Origin: MB1-2 sp046566065
GTDB lineage: Bacteria; Actinomycetota; CADDZG01; WHSQ01
DNA length: 33,519 nucleotides
Direction: 5' to 3'
NCBI GenBank assembly: GCA_046566065.1
Contig: JBKHXK010000027.1
Location: 1-33,519 of the forward strand
This document shows, one piece after another, positions 7,570 through 16,051 of the stretch (position 1 is its first letter; the number at the start of each line of letters is the position of its first letter). The notes below the pieces were generated by a model, which was not told the origin of the DNA, did not search any database, and saw nothing but the letters and a program-made list of their open reading frames with translations. A program made the position numbers and the translations under genes.

Positions 7570-8841
7570 TTAGCGCGACCGCCTCAGGCGGATCGTCTCG
7601 CAACCTTTTGCCTGGCCCTTCTCCTTGCGGGAGTCCACAAGACAGACATCTCGGCCTGGCCCTCCATTGAAACGGTCATGCCCACCGCCGCCGATGAGCT
7701 TGTCGGCGCCCCCTCCTCCCAGGAGGAGGTCGGGACCGGAGACGGCGAGGTAGGGACGGGCGCTCGACCCGGTGATCTCGTTCACGCCATCACCGGTCAG
7801 AGTGTCGTTCCCACCAGATCCCTTCAAGGTGTCGCCCCCGGCCCCGCCGATCAGTCGGTCGTTGTCAGCGCCTCCGTCGATAAGGTCACTGCCCCCGCCG
7901 CCCGCCAGCTGGTCCTGTCCAGCATCGCCGTACACGGAATCCTCGCCGTCGCCTGCGTTGTAGGTGTCGTCACCGCCTTGCAGGTAGATGGTGTCGTCGC
8001 CAGACGTCCCTTCCAGGTTGTCGTCCTGATCGGTGCTGACCACTCGATCCTTCGCGGAAGGTTCCAACGCCACCCTGTAGACGGTCCCGTTTAGATACGA
8101 GACGATCCAGGCGTCACCGGAAACTCCGTCGAAATCGATGCCCGACATCCCGGTTACTCCAAGACTTCCCACCTCATAGTCTCGAACGAATCCGCCGGTG
8201 GGGGTGAGCTCTCTTACGAAGTCCTGAGAGGAGCTGACGACGAAGAGATTCCCTCCTGGGGAGACGCTCACGTCTCCGTAGAAGACGTCGAAGGTGGGAC
8301 TGCCGTAGGGCATCACGGGGAATTCGTTAAGCACAGACCCCGTGGAGGGGTCGAGTTCCCGCAGCACGTCAGCGGTCCAATCCACCACGAACATCGAATT
8401 CCGGGTTGCGTGGTAGCTCCCGCCCACCAGGGTTCCGGTGAGGTCGAGCTGACCGAGGACGGTGCCCGCTCGGTCGACGCCAAAGAGCTTCTGAGGGTCC
8501 ACTTCCCCGTTAGTTACGATCAGTCCGCCGGCCGGGACCGAGCCTTGACCGACTGTGACCGCCACCTCTGTGACGTCGATGTCGAAGTCGTTCGAGGATT
8601 GACCGGGGCGGGGGATAGTCGCCAACGGTTGCCCGGTCGTGGAGAACTCGCGGATGGAGTCCCCGAAAGCTGCGTAGACCAGGACCGAGGACGAGCGCGA
8701 GTCGAAACCCACCGCGACCAAGGTGCCGAGACCTGAATCGAAGCTCGACACGAGCTGCGACGAGGTCGCCGGCGTGGGGGTCGCAAATACAAGAGCGACT
8801 GTCACCGCGGCTGATGAGATGATGGAAAAGCGTCTTCGCAT
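7570..8841 (-). CDS. Secreted RTX protein with beta-propeller-like N-terminal region, copy B
   Basis: 423 residues from ATG 8841, with AAGGGGG six bases upstream. A signal peptide (RRR, hydrophobic core, cleavage near residue 27) precedes residues 30-262, which show repeated segments such as FVVDWTADVLRELDPSTG and SSQDFVRELTPTGG, like blades of an NHL/YncE-type beta-propeller. Residues 271-398 are RTX repeats interrupted near 353-370. The tail has Cys400 and Cys414 and ends IRLRRSR, as in copy A. It is probably transcribed first, 105 bases upstream of copy A on the same strand, and diverges from valS. The pair interrupts the otherwise conserved clpX-valS order. Ligand and location at the cell surface are inferred only. 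Confidence 0.85.
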   Translation of the reverse strand: MRRRFSIISSAAVTVALVFATPTPATSSQLVSSFDSGLGTLVAVGFDSRSSSVLVYAAFGDSIREFSTTGQPLATIPRPGQSSNDFDIDVTEVAVTVGQGSVPAGGLIVTNGEVDPQKLFGVDRAGTVLGQLDLTGTLVGGSYHATRNSMFVVDWTADVLRELDPSTGSVLNEFPVMPYGSPTFDVFYGDVSVSPGGNLFVVSSSQDFVRELTPTGGFVRDYEVGSLGVTGMSGIDFDGVSGDAWIVSYLNGTVYRVALEPSAKDRVVSTDQDDNLEGTSGDDTIYLQGGDDTYNAGDGEDSVYGDAGQDQLAGGGGSDLIDGGADNDRLIGGAGGDTLKGSGGNDTLTGDGVNEITGSSARPYLAVSGPDLLLGGGGADKLIGGGGHDRFNGGPGRDVCLVDSRKEKGQAKGCETIRLRRSR

Positions 8842-8941
8842 ATAGCGCCCCCTTGTTCCCGGACCGGCCCGATCCGTGCTGCTTCATGGTCCGGGTACCT
8901 GGGCGAAGGGTCAAGACGGTTCCGGTAGCGTTTCGACATCC

Positions 8942-11572
8942 ATGACTGACGAAAAGACCGATATGTCTGATCCCCTCTCCAGTACCTATCGCCCCGAGCA
9001 GATAGAGGCCCGCTGGTACTCGGAGTGGGAGGGGGCCGGCTACTTCCACGCGGCCCCCTCGGAGAAGGGCCCCTACTCGATCGTCCTCCCGCCGCCGAAC
9101 GTGACGGGTGCCCTGCACATCGGCCACGCGCTCGGCCACACGCTGATGGACGCGCTTACGAGACGGGCGCGCATGCAGGGGAACGAGGCGCTCTGGCTGC
9201 CGGGGACGGATCACGCCGGCATCGCCACCCAGAACGTGGTGGAGCGAGAGATCGCAACCGAGGGAACGGACAGGCACGCGCTCGGACGCGACGCGTTCGT
9301 GGAGCGCGTGTGGGCGTGGAAGCACGAGTACGGCGGCCGGATCCTCGAGCAGATGCGCCGGCTCGGAGACTCCTGCGACTGGGAGCGCGAGCGGTTCACG
9401 ATGGACGAAGGTCTATCCCAGGCGGTGCGCACGGTCTTCGTCAGGTGGTTCGACGACGGCCTCATCTATAGGGGAAACCGCATCATCAACTGGTGCCCCT
9501 TCCACGAGACCGCGATCTCGGACATCGAGGTCGAGCATGAAGAGGTCGCAGGAGAGCTGATCACCTTCCGCTACAGGCTGGCCGACGGCTCCGGCGAGAT
9601 AGCGGTGGCGACCACGCGTATCGAAACGATGCTGGGCGACACGGGGATCTTCGTCCATCCCAGCGATGAGCGCTACTCGGACCTCGTCGGAAAGAAGGTC
9701 GTGCATCCCTTCTTCCCCGACCGCGACATGCCGATCGTGGCCGACGAAGGTGTGGATCCCGAGTTCGGCACCGGCGCCGTCAAGGGAACACCCGCGCACG
9801 ACCCCCTCGACTTCGAGATGGGGGAGCGACAGGGGCTCGACAAGATCAACATCTTCGACGGCAAGGCACACCTGAACGAGAACGCAGGGAGGTTCGCCGG
9901 CCTCGATCGCTTCGAGGCCAGGGCGAAGGTCTTGGAGGAGCTCGAAGCCCTCGGTCTTGTGGACAAGGTGGAGCGGCCCTACATGCATTCCGTGGGCCAT
10001 TGCTACCGCTGTCACACCGAGGTCGAACCTTGGCTGTCGCTGCAGTGGTTCGTCAAGATGCAGCCGCTGGCCGAACCCGCCATGCAAGCGGTCACCGACG
10101 GCCGGATCCGTTTCGAGCCTCCGCGTTTCGAGAAGGCGTACATGGACTGGCTCGCCAACATCCGCGACTGGTGCATCTCGCGCCAGATCTGGTGGGGACA
10201 TCGGATCCCGGTCTGGTACTGCGACGATTGCGATGAGACCTTCGCGTCGATGGAGGATGCCGAGACTTGCAAGGCGTGCGGCTCACGCAACGTTCGGCAA
10301 GACACCGACGTGCTGGACACGTGGTTCTCGTCCCAGCTGTGGCCGTTCTCTACGCTCGGCTGGCCCGACGAGACCCCGGATCTGGAGTTCTTCTATCCGA
10401 CGTCCGTGATGGTGACGGGCTACGAGATCCTCTATCTCTGGGTCGCTCGCATGATCATGTCGGGTCTCTACTTCGTGGGAGACGTCCCCTTCAAAGACGT
10501 CTTCATCCACGGCATCGTTCGGGACGCGCACGGCAAGAAGATGTCGAAGTCGTTGGGCAACGTGATCGACCCCCTGGACATGATCGACCGCTACGGAGCG
10601 GACGCTCTCCGGTTCTCGCTTGCCTTCGCCTCGATCCCCGGCAACGACATGCGTGTCTCCGAGGAGCGCATCCAGGAGTCGAGGAACTTCGCCAACAAGT
10701 TGTGGAACGCGGCCCGGTTCGTGTTGTCCTCTCTTGGCGACGAGCGTCCGGTGCTGCAGGCCGATGCGGAACTTCCGATCGCGGATCGCTGGATCCTCGC
10801 TCGTCTGGATCGGGCTCTCTCGGAGATGGAGGAGCACCTCCACATCTACAACTTCGGCGAGGCGATGCGCGTGCTCCATCGCTTCATCTGGAGCGAGTTC
10901 TGCGACTGGTACATCGAGCTCTCGAAGCTTCGGTCGGCCGACGCGGCACCGGTCCTCGTACACGTCCTGGATCGGATCCTCAGGGTTCTCCATCCCGTGA
11001 TGCCATTCGTCACGGAGGAGCTATGGAGCCGTCTGCATCCCGACGAGGGCTCGATCATGTTCGCGGACTGGCCCGCGCCGGAGGGCCGGGGCGACACAGA
11101 ACTTGAAGCGCTGATGGACCGGTTCCAGGAGCTCGTCGGATCGTTGCGCCGTTTGAAGGTCGATCACGGTTTGCCGCAAGGCCAGCGGGTGGCGGTCGCG
11201 ATCGCAGCCGGCCCCTACGCGGACGAGGTCGGGCAGATGAAAGAGGCGATCGAGGCCCTGGCGCGGCTCGAGTCTCTGGAGTTGGTCGACCACCTACCGC
11301 CGCCGGGACGCACCGCTCGCACGGTGACAGACGCGGGGATCGAGGCGTCTGTGGATCTGGGCTCGACCATCGACCTGGACGTCGAACGGGAACGGCTGAA
11401 GGCGAAGATCGAGCAGGCGAAGGCGGAGGTCGCTCGCGCAGAGGGCAAGCTGGCGAACCAGGGCTTCGTGGCCCGCGCTCCCGAAGCGGTGGTCGCGAAG
11501 GAGCGGGCCAAGCTGGAGGACCACCGCAAGAACCTCGAGAAGCTCGAAGCTCAACTCGAGACCCTCTCCTAG
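8942..11572 (+). CDS. valS: Valyl-tRNA synthetase
   Basis: 876 residues from ATG 8942. An ATG at 8963 is also possible; upstream in-frame codons to 8876 encode unlikely sequence. Class I synthetase signatures are intact: HIGH at 59-62 in PPPNVTGALHIGHAL and KMSKS at 533-537. The CP1 editing domain contains GTGAVKGTPAHDP, which removes mischarged threonine. Paired cysteines (HCYRCH; CDDC and CKAC) suggest structural zinc. A C-terminal coiled coil rich in Glu, Lys and Ala, ending LEAQLETLS, is the tRNA-binding arm typical of ValRS. No Shine-Dalgarno site is evident; TAGCGT at 8926-8931, ten bases before the ATG, may be a -10 box giving a very short leader. folC follows after two bases. Confidence 0.97.
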   Translation: MTDEKTDMSDPLSSTYRPEQIEARWYSEWEGAGYFHAAPSEKGPYSIVLPPPNVTGALHIGHALGHTLMDALTRRARMQGNEALWLPGTDHAGIATQNVVEREIATEGTDRHALGRDAFVERVWAWKHEYGGRILEQMRRLGDSCDWERERFTMDEGLSQAVRTVFVRWFDDGLIYRGNRIINWCPFHETAISDIEVEHEEVAGELITFRYRLADGSGEIAVATTRIETMLGDTGIFVHPSDERYSDLVGKKVVHPFFPDRDMPIVADEGVDPEFGTGAVKGTPAHDPLDFEMGERQGLDKINIFDGKAHLNENAGRFAGLDRFEARAKVLEELEALGLVDKVERPYMHSVGHCYRCHTEVEPWLSLQWFVKMQPLAEPAMQAVTDGRIRFEPPRFEKAYMDWLANIRDWCISRQIWWGHRIPVWYCDDCDETFASMEDAETCKACGSRNVRQDTDVLDTWFSSQLWPFSTLGWPDETPDLEFFYPTSVMVTGYEILYLWVARMIMSGLYFVGDVPFKDVFIHGIVRDAHGKKMSKSLGNVIDPLDMIDRYGADALRFSLAFASIPGNDMRVSEERIQESRNFANKLWNAARFVLSSLGDERPVLQADAELPIADRWILARLDRALSEMEEHLHIYNFGEAMRVLHRFIWSEFCDWYIELSKLRSADAAPVLVHVLDRILRVLHPVMPFVTEELWSRLHPDEGSIMFADWPAPEGRGDTELEALMDRFQELVGSLRRLKVDHGLPQGQRVAVAIAAGPYADEVGQMKEAIEALARLESLELVDHLPPPGRTARTVTDAGIEASVDLGSTIDLDVERERLKAKIEQAKAEVARAEGKLANQGFVARAPEAVVAKERAKLEDHRKNLEKLEAQLETLS

Positions 11573-11574
11573 TC

Positions 11575-12882
11575 GTGCCCTTCCCGGAAGCCAAGGCGCA
11601 TCTCGACGCGCTGGGTATCGATGCGATGAAATCGATGGCGCCATCGCTGCATCGCATCGAGGCACTGATGGACGCGCTCGATCACCCCGAGCTGAAGGTT
11701 CCGGCCATCCACATCACCGGCACCAACGGCAAGTCGTCGGTGGCGAGGATCGCTTCGTCGCTGCTGGCAGCGGCGGGGTTGAAGGTGGGCACCTACACCT
11801 CCCCGCATCTGACCTCGATGACCGAGCGGATCTCTCTCAACGGTTCGGCCATCTCGGAGCACGACTTCGGGGAGACCTTCGACCACCTCGTTCCTTATCT
11901 CGGAGTGGTGGAAGAACGCCTGGGAGAGAACCTCACCTACTTCGAGCTCATGACCGCACTGTTCTTCCTGTGGGCCGCGGACACGCCGGTGGACGTGTCG
12001 GTGATCGAGGTCGGGCTCGGGGGCAGATGGGATGCGACCAACGTGGTGGAGGCACCGGTAGCGGTCATCACCAACATCGGCCTGGACCACACGGCCCTGT
12101 TGGGTGATCGACCTTCGATCGCGGCGGAGAAGTCTGGCATCGTCAAGCATGCGGCGACCCTGGTCACCGCCGAGCGAGACCCGAGGATGCTCGAGATCAT
12201 CGGGGCACGGGTGGCCGAGCAGGAGGCGCGGATGGTCGCGATCGGCCGCGATTTCGAGGTGAGGGAGAACAAGGTCGCGTTCGGAGGGCGGTACCTGTCG
12301 CTGGAGACCCAGGACCGCACCTACGAGGGGCTCTTCCTTCCGCTCCACGGCGCCCACCAGGGCGTGAACGCGGCGACCGCACTCCAAGCAGTAGATGCGT
12401 TCCTTCCCGAGGGAAGCCTGAGCGACAGCGTGACTGCCGAGGGGTTCGGCAGCGTCGTAGCGCCCGGCCGCTTGGAGACGGTCCGCAACGACAGGCGCGA
12501 CGGGATCCCGGTGGTTCTCGACGTCGCTCATAATCCCGAAGGCCTGTCCGCTCTGATCAAAGCGCTTGCCGAAGCGTTCGCGTTCGACCGCATCGTTTTC
12601 GTCGTCGGCATCCTGCAGGACAAGGATCAGCGAGGGATGATCGCCGAGCTCACCAGACTCCCGAGCGCGGTCGTTTTCACGCAGCCGGCGTTCGCGCGCT
12701 CCGAGTCAGCAGAGGTTCTGCAAGAGATCGCGAATGAGCTCGGTTGCCCGTCCTCGATAGCAGCCGACGTCCCCAGCGCGCTCGAGGCCGCCTTCGCGGA
12801 AGCCGCCGAGACCGACCTCATCTGCGTAACGGGCTCCCACTACGTGGTGGGGGAGGCGCGCGGCCACCTGCTACCGTCGTAA
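11575..12882 (+). CDS. folC: Bifunctional folylpolyglutamate / dihydrofolate synthase
   Basis: 435 residues, GTG start two bases after the valS stop, which implies a shared transcript. A Mur-ligase-like fold is shown by the ATP loop ITGTNGKSS (residues 47-55), the conserved TYTSPHL and GLGGRWDATN segments, and DVAHNPEG in the C-terminal domain. It adds glutamate to dihydropteroate and to folates, the step that makes and retains cofactor forms of folate. Length matches the family. There is no good ribosome-binding site before the GTG, so re-initiation after valS is likely. The valS-folC order is standard in actinobacteria. Confidence 0.95.
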   Translation: MPFPEAKAHLDALGIDAMKSMAPSLHRIEALMDALDHPELKVPAIHITGTNGKSSVARIASSLLAAAGLKVGTYTSPHLTSMTERISLNGSAISEHDFGETFDHLVPYLGVVEERLGENLTYFELMTALFFLWAADTPVDVSVIEVGLGGRWDATNVVEAPVAVITNIGLDHTALLGDRPSIAAEKSGIVKHAATLVTAERDPRMLEIIGARVAEQEARMVAIGRDFEVRENKVAFGGRYLSLETQDRTYEGLFLPLHGAHQGVNAATALQAVDAFLPEGSLSDSVTAEGFGSVVAPGRLETVRNDRRDGIPVVLDVAHNPEGLSALIKALAEAFAFDRIVFVVGILQDKDQRGMIAELTRLPSAVVFTQPAFARSESAEVLQEIANELGCPSSIAADVPSALEAAFAEAAETDLICVTGSHYVVGEARGHLLPS

Positions 12883-12911
12883 GGACCCCACACAAACAGG
12901 AGGTAACACCC

Positions 12912-13319
12912 ATGCCCGACACCCAGCAGACCTTCATCATGGTGAAACCCGACGGCGTTCGCCGCCGCCTGGTCGGGGAAGTGATCATGCGGATCGAGTC
13001 GAAGGGGTACGAGATCCGCGAGATGAAGCTCTTCACGATCGACGAGACGCTTGCCAAGAAGCATTACGCGGAGCACGTCGACAAGCCCTTCTTCGGCGAG
13101 CTCGTCTCGTTCATCACCTCGGGACCGGTCGTTGCCATGGTCGTCGAGGGCGCCGATGCGGTCGCCGGCATGCGTCAACTGATGGGAGCTACGAACCCGA
13201 TCGAGGCCGCCCCGGGCTCGATCAGAGGAGACTTCGCCACGATCATCGGCGAGAACATCGTCCACGGCTCCGACTCGCCCACCTCGGCCGAGCGAGAGGT
13301 CAACCTCTTCTTCGGCTAG
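12912..13319 (+). CDS. ndk: Nucleoside diphosphate kinase
   Basis: 135 residues from ATG 12912, preceded by an ideal AGGAGG (12898-12903) at an eight-base spacing. The start of the family is visible (TFIMVKPDGV), as is the phosphohistidine His118 in NIVHGSD. The enzyme transfers the gamma phosphate of ATP to other NDPs to balance nucleotide pools. It is full-length and ordinary. It follows folC by 29 bases and probably shares its transcript; the gap to mreB (132 bases) contains no clear terminator, only a CTGAGG/CCTCAG repeat with a long loop. Confidence 0.97.
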   Translation: MPDTQQTFIMVKPDGVRRRLVGEVIMRIESKGYEIREMKLFTIDETLAKKHYAEHVDKPFFGELVSFITSGPVVAMVVEGADAVAGMRQLMGATNPIEAAPGSIRGDFATIIGENIVHGSDSPTSAEREVNLFFG

Positions 13320-13402
13320 TAGATCCTGAGGAAGTACAACGGCGTATAACCCCGCTGTGGTCCCTCAGAACGCGGGCCGGGGCCGCGGTGGGCGGCATCG
13401 GC

Positions 13403-13446
13403 TAGGGTTGTTGGTTCACAAATAAACCAAGACGTATCAGGAGTAA
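13403..13446 (+). promoter_or_regulatory. Putative mreB promoter and leader
   Basis: A TAGGGT box (13403-13408) resembles the actinobacterial -10; no convincing -35 is seen 17 bases upstream. Just downstream is the inverted repeat TTGGTT (13411-13416) / AACCAA (13425-13430) with eight AT-rich bases between, near the expected transcription start. It could be a repressor site or a small leader hairpin. A CAGGAG ribosome-binding site lies at about 13438-13443, before the ATG at 13452. Confidence 0.35.
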
Positions 13447-13451
13447 CAGTT

Positions 13452-14483
13452 ATGGACAATATGTTCCAGTTCATCGGCCGCGACATGGCGGTCGACCTCG
13501 GCACCGCGAACACCCTGGTCTACGTGCGCGGCCGCGGCATCGTGCTGAACGAGCCGTCCGTGGTGGCTATCAACACGAAGACGGGAGCGATCCTGGCGGT
13601 GGGGTCCGAGGCCAAGCGCATGATCGGCCGCACCCCCGCGCACATCGTTGCCATCCGTCCCTTGAAGGACGGGGTCATCGCCGATTTCGACGTGACCGAG
13701 AAGATGCTTCGTTACTTCATACAGAAGGTGCACCGGCGCACCTTCCTCGCCAAGCCTCGCGTTGTCGTGTGCGTTCCGTCCGGTATCACCGGCGTCGAGC
13801 AGCGCGCGGTGGAGGAGGCAACGATCTCCGCAGGCGCGCGCAGCGCGTTCATCATCGAAGAGCCGATGGCCGCCGCGATCGGCGCGGGACTTCCCGTGCA
13901 CGAGCCGACGGGGAACATGATCGTCGACATCGGTGGTGGAACGACGGAGGTTGCCGTCGTGTCGTTGGGCGGAATCGTCACGAGTCAGTCGATCCGCATC
14001 GGCGGTGACGAGCTCGACGAGTCGATCATCAACTACATCAAGAAGGAATACTCGTTGATGCTCGGCGAGCGCACCGCCGAAGAGATCAAGATGGCGATCG
14101 CGTCCGCGTTCCCGATGCCGGAAGAGCAGCAGGCCGAGATCCGTGGACGCGACCTGGTGACCGGGCTTCCGAAGACGATCGTCGTCGCCGCGGAGGAGAT
14201 CCGCCGGGCGATCGAGGAACCGGTGAACGCCATCGTTGATGCGGTCAAGAACACGCTCGACAAGACCCCGCCCGAGCTCGCCGCCGACATCATGGACAAG
14301 GGGATCGTGCTGGCCGGTGGCGGGGCACTGCTCCTGGGCCTCGACGAGCGCCTGAAGCACGAGACCGGCATGCCGATCCACCTGGCCGAGGACCCGTTGA
14401 TCGCGGTCGCCGTCGGTTCCGGGAAGTGCCTGGAGGAGTTCGAGGCCCTGAAGAGGGTGCTGATCTCCTCGACCCGCCACTAG
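13452..14483 (+). CDS. mreB: Rod-shape-determining actin homologue MreB
   Basis: 343 residues. The actin-fold nucleotide motifs are present: phosphate-1 DLGTANT (15-21), the GxxE-like IIEEPMAAAIGAG segment, phosphate-2 VDIGGGTTEVAV and the adenosine motif VLAGGGALLLGLD. The protein forms membrane-attached filaments that guide lateral cell-wall synthesis. The start at 13452 follows a good ribosome-binding site. Downstream are mreC, mreD, mrdA and rodA, the full elongasome set; mreC is 156 bases away and may have its own promoter. Confidence 0.97.
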   Translation: MDNMFQFIGRDMAVDLGTANTLVYVRGRGIVLNEPSVVAINTKTGAILAVGSEAKRMIGRTPAHIVAIRPLKDGVIADFDVTEKMLRYFIQKVHRRTFLAKPRVVVCVPSGITGVEQRAVEEATISAGARSAFIIEEPMAAAIGAGLPVHEPTGNMIVDIGGGTTEVAVVSLGGIVTSQSIRIGGDELDESIINYIKKEYSLMLGERTAEEIKMAIASAFPMPEEQQAEIRGRDLVTGLPKTIVVAAEEIRRAIEEPVNAIVDAVKNTLDKTPPELAADIMDKGIVLAGGGALLLGLDERLKHETGMPIHLAEDPLIAVAVGSGKCLEEFEALKRVLISSTRH

Positions 14484-14499
14484 GAGGTCATCCGCCGCG

Positions 14500-14596
14500 T
14501 TCCTCCTGGTCAGGCCCCTTTTCGGGGGGTCCGGCCCGGTTCTGCGGTTAGGGTGGTCGCGTCGGGCGGCCACAAGCTCGTGGGCTTGTGAACGGG
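14500..14596 (+). other. Intergenic hairpins between mreB and mreC
   Basis: Two inverted repeats lie in the 156-base gap: a CCCC/GGGG hairpin around TTTTC near 14516-14528, with no following T-run, and a perfect CACAAGC/GCTTGTG (14571-14577, 14584-14590). A TAGGGT box at 14549-14554 between them could be a -10 for mreC. The first hairpin may attenuate read-through from mreB; none of this is certain. Confidence 0.3.
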
Positions 14597-14639
14597 GCTG
14601 CCCCCAAGTTTTCGCAGATGCGAAGAGGTTTCTATACGC

Positions 14640-15491
14640 ATGTATCGCCGCGCCGGGCGAGGCCGCTTGCTGTTGTTCGCGTTCCTGGCCCTGTCCATAG
14701 TCGTCATAACGCTCGATTTCCGCCAGCCAGGCGACGGCCCGTTGGAAAGGGCCAAGGATGTGTCGAGCGCCATAGTCACCCCGATCCAACGGGGGCTCAC
14801 CGCCGTGTTCACGCCGGTGGGCAACTTCTTCTCCTCTATCTCGGAGCTCTCTAACCTGCGTGCCGAGAACGCCGAGCTCCAGAACCGTGTGGAGGAGGCG
14901 GAGCAACGGATCGGTGAGGCGGAGTCGATCGTGGAGGAGAACGAGCGGCTGCTGGGCTTGTTGGAGCTCGACGAGAGCTATCCGACGATGGACCGCGTAT
15001 CTGCTCGCGTTATCGGCCGGCCCCCGGCCAACTACAAGTGGGCGGTGACGATAGACAAAGGGCACAACGACGGCATCAGGACGAACATGGCGGTCATCGA
15101 TCCCGATGGACTCGTGGGCAAGATCATCCGCGTGGAGCCCGAAACCTCCACCGTGCTGTTGTTGATCGATCCGCAAGCGGGCGCCAAGGCGCGCGTCAGT
15201 GGCTCGGGTTACGCCGGGGGCATCGAGGGGAACGGCGCGAGCGAGGCGCTGACCCTTGCCTTCATCGACACCGAAGCGGAGGTCGAGGTCGGCGATGAGG
15301 TTGTGACCGCCGGCTATGACGACGGGATCTTCCCGCCCAACATCCCTATCGGAACGATCTCGCTGGTGGAGAGCCAGGAAGCGGCGCTCGAGCAGAACAT
15401 CAGTGTGGAGCCGTACGTTGACTTCACCACGCTCGACTTCGTTCAGGTCATCGTCGAGACCGGCAAGGTCGGAGCAGAGGGGGCCGAGTAG
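14640..15491 (+). CDS. mreC: Rod-shape-determining protein MreC
   Basis: 283 residues with an N-terminal membrane anchor (LLLFAFLALSIVVITL, about residues 9-25). A periplasmic-side coiled coil follows (about 75-110, rich in Glu, Ala and Asn), then the double beta-barrel MreC domain with GLVGKIIRVEPETSTVLLLID. MreC scaffolds the elongasome by contacting MreB through the membrane and activating PBP2. The ATG follows an AGAGG ribosome-binding site. Its TAG stop overlaps the GTG start of mreD by one base. Full-length. Confidence 0.94.
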   Translation: MYRRAGRGRLLLFAFLALSIVVITLDFRQPGDGPLERAKDVSSAIVTPIQRGLTAVFTPVGNFFSSISELSNLRAENAELQNRVEEAEQRIGEAESIVEENERLLGLLELDESYPTMDRVSARVIGRPPANYKWAVTIDKGHNDGIRTNMAVIDPDGLVGKIIRVEPETSTVLLLIDPQAGAKARVSGSGYAGGIEGNGASEALTLAFIDTEAEVEVGDEVVTAGYDDGIFPPNIPIGTISLVESQEAALEQNISVEPYVDFTTLDFVQVIVETGKVGAEGAE

Positions 15492-16051
15492 TGGCCGCCA
15501 GCGCAAGCAGCCGGACCCCGGGCATCCTAGGCGATCTGGGCCTGGGCCGGATCCTGGCCCTGGCCACGGTCGTCCTTCTGGCCGTGGCCCTGCAGTCGAC
15601 CCTGCTGGCCCGCCTGACGCTGCTGGGTGTGATCCCTCAGCTCGTGCTCGTCGTGGTGGTCAGCTTGGCGTTCCTCGACGGGCCGCGGGTGGGGGTCGTC
15701 GTGGGCTTCGCAGGAGGCCTGCTGCAGGATCTTCTGCTGCCTCAATCGATCATCGGGCTGACCGCTCTGGTCTACACGCTGGTCGGCTACGGGGTCGCCT
15801 CGCTGCGTCAGTTCGCGCCGGGTGAGTCCGTGTGGACACCCGTGCTGGCGGTCGCGCTGGCCTCGGCCGTGGCCGAGTTCGGCTACGCGGTCCTGGCGAT
15901 CATCCTCGGTCAACCGTGGGTCAGCATCAGCTTCACGGCGAAGGTCACCGGTCTGGTGGTTCTGTACGACACCTTGCTCACACCGTTCGCGTTCCCCTTG
16001 GTGCGAAAGGTCGCCGACCGCTTCCGGCCCGAGAGGGTGTATCGCTGGTGA
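15491..16051 (+). CDS. mreD: Rod-shape-determining membrane protein MreD
   Basis: 186 residues, GTG start sharing one base with the mreC stop. It has about five hydrophobic segments (for example ILALATVVLLAVALQ, LVLVVVVSLAFL, VLAVALASAVAEF) and the MreD pattern of a glycine-rich loop with FAGGLLQDLLLP, as in other MreD proteins. It is a membrane partner of MreC. Its TGA stop overlaps the GTG start of mrdA (GTGA). Sequence conservation in this family is low, so the call leans partly on position. Confidence 0.9.
   Translation: MAASASSRTPGILGDLGLGRILALATVVLLAVALQSTLLARLTLLGVIPQLVLVVVVSLAFLDGPRVGVVVGFAGGLLQDLLLPQSIIGLTALVYTLVGYGVASLRQFAPGESVWTPVLAVALASAVAEFGYAVLAIILGQPWVSISFTAKVTGLVVLYDTLLTPFAFPLVRKVADRFRPERVYRW

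Noticed and set aside
6388..8841. RTX toxins with a type I secretion system
   Set aside because: Both have Sec signal peptides and there are no hlyB/hlyD-like transport genes or acyltransferase nearby.
13437..15506. Very long open frame antisense to mreB and mreC
   Set aside because: It is the mirror of high-GC codon usage on the opposite strand; the plus-strand products are clear MreB and MreC with intact motifs.
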